A stretch of DNA of 64,000 bases, taken from the NCBI GenBank assembly GCA_025617375.2, contig JAMYGW020000008.1, forward strand, positions 1,674,001-1,738,000, read 5' to 3'. Of the stretch, positions 33,125-42,985 are shown one piece after another (positions within the stretch are counted from its first letter, which is position 1; the number at the start of each line of letters is the position of its first letter). Source of the stretch: Acarospora socialis. Taxonomy: Eukaryota; Ascomycota; Lecanoromycetes; Acarosporales; Acarosporaceae. The notes below the pieces were generated by a model that made no database searches, had not been told where the DNA came from, and saw only the letters and a list, made by a program, of their open reading frames with translations. A program made the position numbers and the translations under genes.

Positions 33125-34297
33125 GCTGAGTTTTAAAGTGAGTAGGTGTGCGGGTGAGTTAATGAGTGAGTGAGTGATTTGGTGATTGAGTCGGTGTTGT
33201 GAGGTCGGCCTCACCTTGTGACGAAAGAAATGAAGGTAGGTTAAGTCTGTGCTGAGCGTCCTACCTAGTGTGCCTGTCGTGAGCTCACTTATACCTAGTA
33301 CGGAAACATAATCGACACGTGCGTGTATTTATCAGTAAGTAAGCTTAAGGTAGTCCTCCACAGATAGAAGTTAAAGCCCTGACCAGATTGGTCATATGAC
33401 TCTCACTCTTAGAAACACTGAGACGTTAAAAGTACGATCGAATGGCAGAACACCGTATTTCCTGTTCCATCGAGTCCTATTTGGTTCGTCACGGCTCTGA
33501 CCATCAGCATTTAAGATCTGCTCAGTGCAACGTCATCGTGGGACGAAGATCTCCATGGGACTCCGGCTAACTCAGCGTAACAATTCGGTTGAAACAGTAA
33601 CCTCCGTCATGACTTACTCCACTGACTCACCGTTTCCCACCCTTGCTACGAAGAAGAGCGTGTGGTGCTGAAGGTCCTACATGCTTCGGAACAGACCTTC
33701 ACCTCCACGCCCTTTCAAAGAATGAAGGGTTAGTTCGCATTCCGCCGCAAGATGCTTGTGTTCAGCTGCTTCGAATGAGGCAGAACCGCTATAGCTGCGA
33801 AGCTCTGACGACGATATCGTCGTCGATTTCATAATTGGTCGTCCCACGATCTGGAGCTGCTGCTTAATACATGCTTCGATAAACTTAGGAAGCGGTCCGA
33901 CAAAAAAGAGCTGACGGGAGAGCGCCGTGTTCCTGTGTTCTTGCAGTCGAGGGCTGTTAGATTTGGCTTCGCAAACGTATACATGCTGCTGGTAGCTGAG
34001 AAAGAGAGTCAGCGACTAGGACTTCATCGCTGTGAATTGGCGTGCGGCAAAGAACGCGACTTACAAAATGCATATTGGACCAGGTTGTAAGATATGCCTG
34101 GCGCCTGTTAAGGTCGGCCAACATCGCTTTCGACATCTTGGCTGTCCTCGGGCTCACAATATATATAGTGGTGATTGCCAATCCATTCGTCTCCAGCCTC
34201 TTCATTGACGTTTGTGCCAGAATTTGGGTGGGTGGGTCTGAAGGAACATACCGAGTATGATTCTTAGCTCACGCCTGATATTTAAGTATTCCAGCTT
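33125..34297. other. Intergenic, no supported gene
   Basis: Includes a GAGT-rich stretch at 33140-33190 next to the start of the upstream gene. Short frames at 33643-33834 and 33957-34205 show no resemblance to known proteins. Confidence 0.55.
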
Positions 34298-35526
34298 TCA
34301 GTCGCTGTCGTAATCGACCAAGGCCCCAGTAGATACAGCCACCTCGGAAACGGTCGGTTCGATTAGGCCCTCGCTATTCACGGAAGAGTTCTGTTCGCTC
34401 GTTCCCCTCTTCCGTTTGGTGCCTGACAGTATGTTGCCCTGACCGGACGTGGAACGCCAAGCCTTATCAGCCACAAGGAAGGGATCTGTCACAGCTCGAG
34501 TGTTGTCTCTGAGCGTCAGACGAAGCCTCTGTCGCCGCCTCTCGCCCTCTTCCAACGCTTTGGTTTTCCGGGATTTCTTGACGCGGTGTTTCCCAGGCGT
34601 GGCACTTTTTGAGTCTGCACTCTCAAACAACGGTCTAGCCTCTGCTTTCGCGACCGCCCCGTTCCCTCCCAGATCCCCAAACTCCACCAAAGCGGCGCGC
34701 CTCCGATCCTCGTCCGTCTCCTCTAGCAGCTCTATACCCAAGCTCATCCTACCCTTGAGATCTTCCGTAACTTCCTCGTTCTTCTCCCGCACCTTTCGAT
34801 CCGCCCTGAACGCTCTTCGGAGCTTCTTACTCGCAGCATAAGGGTCATCCCAATCTTTGTCCTGTACTCGCAGAAGCTCTTCCAACCTACTGCGATCCGT
34901 CATCGCCTGTCGCTTATCTTCGACCTTACCCTCCAGCACCGCAAACGCATCGTTCTGCAACCTCTCCCTCTCCTCCTCGGTTCTGATCCTGATCTCCCCA
35001 TCCTGTACCCTATCTTCCCCTGTATCCCTCTTCTTGGCGCCCTCGGTGACGACGTAGGTGGTGTTCTTCGGATCAGTCCGTATCTCGATCCATCCTCCGC
35101 AGGCCGTGTGTTTCATGCGGAAGCTGAAGATCGGCGTGGAGTAGTAGTTGCCGACCTTCTTCTTTTCCGCGTTGAAGCGCACTCCCTGCCCGATGATGGT
35201 GGGCTTGGGACAGGTACTGCACCATATCGCGAACGGCATCTCGAAGCGGACGGTGAGAATACCTTGGCCAGACTTGCGGGCTCGATTACCAAGGGCGTTC
35301 CTATGGCAATTTAATATACTCTTCAGTTGCAGTACTGAGGACTAAACGTACTTGCCCGCAAGCTTGTTGGCGGAGGTGGTGCCTTCGTACTCGGGCGGGA
35401 CATAACTATATGTTGTCAGTCATAAGCTTGTTACTCGGACACAGTTCGCGGCACACCGTCCCATATCTGAAGACAGTCAGCTTCGGTTCAATCGCACTTT
35501 GGGAACTACTCACTAAAGCCCTGCAT
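34298..35526 (-). CDS. CWC16/CCDC130-type (YJU2B-like) splicing factor
   Basis: Predicted spliceosome-associated protein. Exons 35514-35526, 35457-35466, 35352-35405 and 34298-35300 give 359 residues. The first two exons are 13 and 10 nt long. Only with them does the N-terminus read MQGFNMGRYVPPEYEGTTSA, the conserved start of this family. The core follows: KNALGNRARKSGQGILTVRF, FEMPFAIWCSTC, GVRFNAEKKKVGNYYSTPIF, FRMKHTACGGWIEIRTDP, YVVTEGAKKRD. The CxxC in IWCSTC and the Cys of HTACGGW correspond to the zinc site, with one Cys of the second pair replaced, as I recall for other fungal CCDC130 proteins. Further on come LEELLRVQDKDWDDPYAASK and basic stretches. The C-terminal third is low complexity. 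GVRFNAEKKKVG favours CCDC130/YJU2B over Yju2 itself. Confidence 0.92.
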
Positions 35527-36036
35527 CTTGAAAGCTTCTGCTTCTACAACCTCTCTCTCTAATCAAGCGGAGAAGTTATAAATGTCCAGACATATCCTTC
35601 ACGCGCATATGGATATGTCGCACCGGAAGAAAGCGAAGTGCTGCCGGACGGGGCAGAAACTTAGAGATGTTAAGATCCGAGGCGATCACGTTTGGATCCG
35701 TGATGCCGATACCTTAATCTTCCCGCAGAGCCGCAGACAAGCGAAAACCTACAAGGTGCCCAAGCCAAAACATGATGTTACTTTTTAGCACATTCATTGT
35801 ATATGGGATTCTAGAGACTAGGTAATACCAGCTACCTGTATTGGCGCCCTGGGAACAGATCTACTGCTATCGGAGAGTCCTCCCGAACTCTTCCACGGGC
35901 TAAAAAGGGTGTCAAACTACCTACTTGCCAGCCCACTCCGCAGCGTTACCATAAACCACATTGAAAACTTCACTCGAGCTATGCTCTTCACTCTCACCTA
36001 TAATCTTATTCTTACTCAAAATTGTACTATCCATTC
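35527..36036. other. Intergenic, no gene seen
   Basis: Promoter side of the splicing factor and 3' side of ind1. A 68-codon plus frame at 35582-35788 is not convincing. Confidence 0.55.
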
Positions 36037-37308
36037 CTAAATCCCAAGTGTTTTAGACAAAGCGTCAGCAATCCGCATGAATATCTTCGCTCTTTCACTC
36101 TCCGGTTCCGCAACCACCGTAGGCTTCCCTCGGTCCGCGTCATCACAGATACTACCGTGTAATGGTATATCGCCTAGCAGATCCAGCCCATGCTTGGCGC
36201 ATGCTTGACGCACCCCCTCCGCTCCAAATATGTGAGTGCTCTGATGGCAGTGGGGACAGACGAAGACCGACATGTTCTGGATCATGCCTAGAATCTAAAA
36301 ACTCAGAGTGAGATTGAGTCTCTCCAGCAATGATCATAGCGCGACATACCGGCACATCCACCTTCTTGAACATCTGAATCCCCTTCACGGCGTCCTTCAA
36401 CGCAATGTCTTGTGGTGTCGAGACGATCACAGCCCCTACACCCCCTCATCAGTACCGTCCTTCACAAGGATTTCTTTTGTATGTGCTTTCCTCACCATCC
36501 AGCTTAATCTGCTGCGTGATCGTCAACTGCGTATCCCCCGTCCCCGGCGGCAAATCCATGACCAAAACATCCAGCCCACCCCAATCCACATCATGTAGCA
36601 GCTGCTGTATAGCCTTCATCACCATCAAGCCGCGCCACACTACCGGCGCCTCTTCCGCAACCAGGTAGCCCATCGACATGGATTTGATGCCGTAGTTCGA
36701 CAGCGGGAGGAGCTGGTTGTCTAGCCACGCATGCGACATTAGTCCGTACCCCAATATCAACAAGAGCGGACTCGGGCCGTACTTGGCGACAGGCGCGGTT
36801 CGCCAGACAGGTTGAGGAGGGTCGGGATCGAAGGACCGAAGATGTCTGTATCTAATACCCCACTTCGAAGACCGCGGCGAGCAAATGCCAGCGCGAGGTT
36901 GACTATTTCGATGTAAGCCGACGGGTCAAGGGTGTGTTGCAGCCTCCAGGCGAATCAGACCGGCAATCGTAGACTTCCCCACTCCGCCCTTGGCGGACGA
37001 GACTGCTATTACTTTTCGCACATCTCGTATACTGCGCTTCTCCGGTAGGCCACGCTGCCTTCGGGGGAGTTGCGGTGGGGCGCCGGAGCGTGGTAGTCCC
37101 TAGAGAGACGGATGAGCTTCTGCTTCGTCGTCGAGCAGGGAATGGAGTCGGTTACTAAGGGGTTCTCATGTTGTAGTTTACGGAGAGTTGAGAAGTGTTG
37201 GGTTGGTGCCCCAACATGTGATGGGCCCCATGGGTGTGCAATGGTTGGCCGGTACGAGCCAAAAAGCTTCCCCGATAAAAGTCCGTGGCGGCTATGACAT
37301 GCCCGCAT
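36037..37308 (-). CDS. ind1: Mitochondrial Fe-S scaffold P-loop protein, Ind1/NUBPL (Mrp/Nbp35 family)
   Basis: Delivers iron-sulphur clusters to respiratory complex I in mitochondria. Exons 37156-37308, 36961-37099, 36783-36902, 36496-36720, 36350-36435 and 36037-36294 give 326 residues. A mitochondrial presequence comes first ([20 protein letters not shown]...), then [13 protein letters not shown] and [11 protein letters not shown]. The deviant Walker A reads [11 protein letters not shown] (Lys at 88 and 93), followed by [54 protein letters not shown] and [14 protein letters not shown]. The CxxC at 254-257 bridges the shared 4Fe-4S cluster in the dimer. The second intron uses a weak donor (GTCTGA), yet the frame and conservation on both sides support it. 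The presequence separates it from cytosolic Nbp35/Cfd1. Confidence 0.94.
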
Positions 37309-38018
37309 CAGTTTTGCGAGTGACTGGATTGGGTCAATGCTATGCCGAGTAGCTTTTGTCGAAAAGTTGATGGCACTGATGCTTGGGTTACAGGTTGGGC
37401 TCGTCAGTAACAGCGTGGCTAAGGGGACAAGAACTGATGGAAAACAACAACACTGTGATGGTTTCCTTGTGGCAGGCCATCCAATCAACTTTACTTGCTT
37501 TGGTTTTCAGTCAATTAGTACTACGCTACTGGTGCCGCGATGATGAAATTAGGGTTGAGTATGTTATCTGGACCTTGACAATCAATGGTTATGTATCAAT
37601 TAACTACCTGTTATGTGCATTCTTGCGGTCTCCGCTAGTCATGAATGGTGTAGGACCTACTTCATTGTCTGTAGAAGGTTTCTGCTTACTTATGGAATCA
37701 TATCATCTATGAAGTCTTTGTTGCATGATGGGTTGGGCACTGTCTTGAAAGCTATTCGATGAGAAGCCTGAATGCTTTCTTCACTGAGCAATCAAAACCC
37801 TTGAAACCTAGGAAAACATTCCTGTGAAGCGATGACTACAGTTCTGGTGTTGTTGTGCATGTAAAACTTTCTTCAGAGACAGCAGATGAAGGAATTAGGT
37901 ACAAAAAACTGCTGTATTTATACAAAGTTTGGTTTTTGAATCTTGATTGAAGACCCCTTACACATTTCCAAATGCACATAATATCTCTGCTATTCACTTC
38001 ACCAAAAAACCGCCGATA
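37309..38018. other. Intergenic, AT-rich toward the tRNA-like sequence
   Basis: ind1 promoter side. AT content rises after about 37500. An A6 run at 38004-38009 (T6 on the minus strand) lies just past the 3' end of the tRNA-like sequence and could stop RNA polymerase III. No gene seen. Confidence 0.5.
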
Positions 38019-38143
38019 TGAGAAGGGTGGGATTCGAACCCACGCGGATTACTCCAGATGTTTGCAACAACCAGTTATATCACTAAAGTTATAAGTTTTG
38101 AAAAACCCAAGACACCCGCCATAAACCACTCGGCCACCTACCA
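38019..38143 (-). tRNA. tRNA-like sequence, class II (Leu/Ser shape), with intron; possibly a pseudo-tRNA
   Basis: On the minus strand an exact A-box TGGCCGAGTGG (38126-38136) is followed by an exact B-box inside GTGGGTTCGAATCCCAC. A discriminator A follows after CCTTCTC, and T6 lies 10-15 bases further. An anticodon stem GGTGT/ACATC can form if about 40-45 bases are removed as an intron at the canonical place after position 37. The variable arm is long (GGA/TCC stem), as in Leu or Ser tRNAs. Against function: the 5' acceptor strand TGGTAGG pairs poorly with CCTTCTC (two clear mismatches), and the loop CTTGGG would give anticodon TGG (Pro), which does not go with a class II arm. A functional Ser or Leu gene decayed at these places is one reading. 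Confidence 0.45.
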
Positions 38144-39480
38144 ACACCGCCATTGCGATATGGTGAGTTACCATCGTCGCCTAGATCCCTATGGGCCAAG
38201 CTTTTTGAAAACCAACACACGTCATGAGTGTGCGGAACTGGGTCATCCAGAAAAGAAGCTACAGCGTCTCCAATAGTGACCAACATTGGGCTCTTTGGGG
38301 GCAGATTCTTCAGAATGTAGAATACACAGCATGCCTTCGCAAGGTTCGCTGCCATCACCGTAAGGGCGAAAGCGAGGCTGAAGTGAAGTTCACAAGATTC
38401 ATCGACAATCTCACTGTAGCAGTATCGTACTTGATCGCCGTGTGGTGCCCATGGATCTGGTATTGTAACTGTGGGCGGGGTCTGGAGTGGACAGAATTTG
38501 GGTATCTTGGGCGCTGGCGACGACATATTGGATGAGATGTACTTGCCAGGAACACGGGGATAGGGCAGCCCCACTTGTACTCCCAAACAGGCCAATTCCC
38601 AGGCAGAGCCTTCCACCATTTATCCAGTCCACATCCATCAGACGAGATGGCGGCGTAATGAGATGAGATCCATTCATAGTGAGTAATGTTCGTCCAACTC
38701 GCAGCGTATTCAGAAGGATTATGGAATATTGTCCGATCCTGTATAAGTAGTACATCCCCTTTGTCGGATACAAACTGACTAGAATACGTTTGGAGGCACC
38801 GGTTGGTGGTCAATTTTTCAAACTTCGTACGGTTGCTGAGGATTCGATTACGCAAAGATGTCGCAGCTTCAACGATTTGCCACGGGTCATGGACACCGAG
38901 CAGCCCACTAGTGGTCCATGTCCCACCATTCATGAAATCTTCGAAGCAGTCACGACCAGATACTGATTAGCCTGGAGTGTGGAGAAAATGACCGAGTTGA
39001 AGCTGCTGCGTAGTAAGACCAACGTATACCATAACATCCACCGCTGGAGAAATAAGCAGAGTGTGTACATACACCAAGTGTTAAGGGAAAGAACTAGCAG
39101 CTAGGATTCCCCACAGTATCAGTCGATCTCGACTGATTGCTCTAAGATTCTTAAAGCTTGAGACACCAATATGGAGCCAATTCTTCTCCGCATGGACTCG
39201 GTCAACTTCGTTCTCGTAGGTGCGCTAAGAAACTGCATGCAGTAGTTCCCTGCACTCAACAACAGAGTAGAGAGAATGTTAATTGCAAAGTGTAGCCAAA
39301 TGGTCGCACGCTTCGACGTCGAGCAGCTACCACGGTAAAGTAACCCAATGCAGTTTTGGAAAGCGCGGATTAGCAGCCACCCGAATGGTCAAGATAGCAT
39401 GTAGGAGAAAGACGACTATCGCCGTCACACCTCACACCGTGACCCCAAATCGCCAGCCAGAGAAGCGTCACTGTCTTGTG
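38144..39480 (-). pseudogene. Broken DUF6536-family membrane protein gene, 3' part missing
   Basis: Read leftwards, pieces of the N-terminal half of a fungal DUF6536 protein appear in changing frames. They include SGWRFGVTV and GVTAIVVFLLHAILTI near 39450-39380. WLHFAINILSTLLLSAGNYC with MQFLSAPTRTKL follows near 39300-39200, then NLRAISRDRLILWGILAASS near 39150-39090. Then come FSTLQANQYLVVTA near 38970, MNGGTWTTSGLLG at 38933, and CYSEIVDESCELHFSLAFAL with LVTIGDAVASFLDDP near 38400-38230. Visible breaks: TGA after FGVTV, TAG and TAA near 39340-39290, a frame change near 39160, TAA at SSFP* (about 39085), a frame change near 38955 and another near 38560. The reading ends at the tRNA-like sequence, without the second half of the usual roughly 700-residue protein. 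Function of the intact family is unknown. Confidence 0.75.
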
Positions 39481-40562
39481 GATTGTGGCAGGCGTGAAGT
39501 CTGATAGGCTCCGGCTTCATTGCCTTTCTCTTCGAGTGTGATGAGACTTTCGGCTGCAGCATGTTTGAACCATATAGGATGTTAAAATGCCTGGAATATG
39601 GGATTCTTAGGATTGCTCTCAATCTCCGGTTTAACTGGATCATCAGTTGATCTGGACGGTGTGAACACTGCAAACAAGAATAACGTAAGACAGAGAAAAG
39701 TCAAGCACGATGACAGTTCGAGGGGAGAAGGAGCTTCGACAGTAACGATAGTCTAAATACGAGGGAAGAAAACATAATCTACCCAGGATGACTGTTCATC
39801 TTGAGCTATAGTAGTCCAGTACTGTCAGTTCACAAGACCTTAGCGGATCGGTGGAACAAAGGTACACATCTTGAACGGTCACATAAAACCTCCGGATTGC
39901 AGAAACTTGTATAAATAATACTCCGAAGCTCTAAACTCAGCCTCGCTCCACCTGCAGCAGTGACGGAGACTGAATTGCGCCAATGTGATAGGAATGGAAC
40001 GTTAGCATAGTTGTAAGTTGGATGCTGCGCCGCATCGTCGAAGAGCTCCCCTACCATTGCCTCCGCCCAACTCTCCTGTGGCGGGAGGGGGAGAGACTTG
40101 AAGATTTAGGCCGCTTGCTAGGTAGGTAGTAGCTAATGTCCACCGTGTACAGGAGTTAGTTGTAAGCTTGTCGTACAAGGCACGCTTGAAGTTGATACTG
40201 GATCTCTGTAGGGTGAGTATACTGTACACGCTCTGACAGGTCTATTTTTGGGTTGCGTAGATGTGGGGAATCCCGCGTGCCGAACCACTCGTTACCGGGA
40301 CTGAGGTTGGCAGTGCTGAATCGACAGCGGACCCGAACTTATACTTCTTTGAGTACCATACTGCGTTCCTAAACAGTATCACCATTTAAAGTTTGTTATA
40401 AAATCCCTTCTATTGGTGTTGGGAAGTGCGAAATAAAACCACGTACGCAGCGTGATTGTTTGGAAAAGGTCTCATTTATAATCTGCATCCACGTCTAGCC
40501 TAAGGACTCAAAGTCTGATTTATCTCGAACTCCGCTCGCTCGCTCGCTCACTCCCCTTGCTC
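39481..40562. other. Intergenic, no supported gene
   Basis: Holds a TAGGTAGGTAGTAG stretch at about 40112-40128 and a CGCT tetranucleotide run near 40525-40545. No coding frame is convincing. Confidence 0.55.
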
Positions 40563-41712
40563 CTATTCCATCTGTAGTATGCCAGGGCCCCCGGACTGTG
40601 GTTTCTGATATAACTCACCGCCAGGTTGAAGGAGTTCCGCTTCACCCGGATTGAGGGTTCCGTTCAGAACGGCAGCACCATGGGCTCTGGCGACGAACCC
40701 GTAGACGGGATAGTACCTAGAAGGAAAGGAAGTGACGTATGGTCAGCGGAATCTAATCCATCGCCAAGCGTCGCTGGAAGCTAAGGCAAACAAGCCAAAA
40801 CGGTATAAAGAATACTCACTGGTTCAACCACGGCAGTACCTCGGCCGAGCCCGGCGTGTTCCTCCAATCCCGCATCAGATCCATAACAATGGAGAACAAG
40901 CTGACGAGCTGCACACCCGCATTGGCCATGCGGCCGTTTGCATCCGCGGCGATCTTGTCGGACGTGGTGCCGCTGGCTTCGGTGTTGGCCCAGACGGAGT
41001 AGCCTTCCGCGCGGAGGGATAGGGCGAGGAATGTCGTGCCTGGAGCATGGTTGTGAGACAGTGTGGGGCGAGTCAAGTGCTGGCGCTGTGGGATGACGAG
41101 ACTTACAGACGTCGGTGGTAATGCCTGCCAGAATGACTTGCTTCTTGCCCGTGGCTTTCACCGCAGAGCGGAAATCGGCATTGTCCCAGGCGTCGACTTC
41201 GCCCTGGCGTTTGATGTACGGCGCATTGGGATACATTTGGGTTATCTCTTTTGGAAGGGGCCCATTGGGTCCTGAACGATAGAGTTAGATTTGTCAGCTC
41301 TATGCAGACAACGGTTGCCCGATGATGGGTTCCAAAGTCGGAGCATACCTTGCTCGGCCGAGGTCGTTAAGATGGTTGGTAGGCCGAACAGTTTGCCAAG
41401 GGCTGCATGCGCTATGATGTTGTTCGTGTACTCTGTGGGGGTATAGTCCCTGACCACGTTGTAAAGGCCGACTTGCAAGTCGACAACTAGGAGAACCTGT
41501 GGGGTTTGCGGTTAGCATGAACGGTTTCTCAAATAGAATGGACACACCTACACTATCATTCTTATCCAGTCTTTCGAACGGCACAGCTAGATACCAAGAC
41601 AGTTTCCGTTAGTTCCGCTATACATATAGGGGCATTGGAAACGCTTACCGTCACCAATGACAGTCTGGCCGAGTCCGACGACAGCAAGGAGGGTCACAAG
41701 GCTGAACTTCAT
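40563..41712 (-). CDS. Secreted isochorismatase-family hydrolase
   Basis: Cysteine hydrolase of the isochorismatase/nicotinamidase fold. Exons 41649-41712, 41552-41586, 41349-41496, 41107-41271, 40820-41039 and 40563-40716 give 261 residues. A signal peptide is clear: MKFSLVTLLAVVGLGQTVIG, cleaved near residue 20, so the enzyme is probably exported. The fold is marked by LLVVDLQVGLYN (catalytic Asp39), PTILTTSAEQGPNGPLPKEI, RQGEVDAWDNADF and ILAGITTDVCTTFLALSL with the nucleophile Cys138 two residues after an Asp. A Lys completing the triad lies in the middle (YIKRQ region or nearby). The last exon reads YYPVYGFVARAHGAAVLNGT. The substrate is not given by sequence. Some fungal and oomycete isochorismatases act on host isochorismate to lower salicylate, but this protein could equally be an unspecific hydrolase. 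Confidence 0.92.
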
Positions 41713-42985
41713 AGTTGTTGGACTGTGTTCTCAGTTCCGGATGCCACTTTGATCCATCTCGAGACCATGGACTCCTTCATCCTCCTCTTATACTCGATCG
41801 AGGGCATGATTGAACGGTATGCGTATGTAGGGCAGCCCCACACGTTGTCGACTCAAACCACAACTGATTTGCAAGACCTTTGTAATGCTGACAGCTCCCT
41901 GACTTTTTGGCTAAGAAATGACAGTGCTTTAAGCATACAGGGATGGTGTGTGATCTCCGATGTTTGTAAGAGGGTATGATCAGGCGAACTAGCTAGGTAT
42001 ATACGAAGGTTGCATCTTGGCAGGCTAATGAGCCTGCATGAGAGACAGCGGCGACCATTCTGCAGGACATTCTAGAATGCACACAAGGTCCGCCGGTATA
42101 GGTGATAATCCTAGGTGGGACTTGAATCAAGTGAAGAAGAATGTTGTAACTCAAGGTAGCTTCTATGTAATGAATTCTCTATCTCCGTTTGATCTCACCG
42201 ACATCGGTGATGTTGCAAAGTCAAGATGGGTAAAATCAAATACTGGGTACGCAGTACCTTACCTAGCTGTGCGACCATAAGGTATTAAGTCAGCATGAAT
42301 AAAGTGATCTGCAGGCCTGTTGTTTCCCATGCACTTTTATGCAGTTGCAGGTGCCCCCAAATAAGCCTGTCAGCCTTGGCAGGTCATTACCTTGGTGAAT
42401 CAGCGATGACATTGCCTTAGTCAATTTCATTTTCGTGTTGTGGCCTACGACCATATAGATTGATAAGAGTTTACTACAAGGGGGTGAACCAACCGAACGC
42501 TTCCAGGATTTGTTGAGTAAAGATTTTATACATCTCGTCTTTCTGTTCTTCGAAGTTTGGTTCACAATGGAACTTTCGATACGACGTTATACGAGGTTTC
42601 TTCGGATCTTAGGAGGGTTCACATGAGGAAGTTACAATGTCCATTGAAGCTTCGAGATTACTCGAGTAGTCTGATAGAATAGATGCTCCTTGACCAATTT
42701 AAGAATCATACCAATGGAAGACCGTCCAGTACCTTCCCATTTGACCTTCTTTTCTTCCATAGCTCATACCGTCATGATCGGTTGTCGTTATAAAAAGTGA
42801 CATCTGTCTATTCTGCATTCCCTGTCGGAGTAACCGTACCTGGCATAATACTTAAGGTGCTGGTACGGGTGTTGATTTCTCCATCACCCAAACTTCTGCC
42901 CAGTATGAATGGGAACGTACAACTCCTGCGGTCAGCTGTGCAGGGAAATATGGCGTTTCGGCCATCCTGGTATCGTTGGCGTTGC
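41713..42985. other. Intergenic, no gene seen
   Basis: Promoter of the isochorismatase and 3' flank of the hydrolase gene. Scattered short frames only. Confidence 0.6.
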
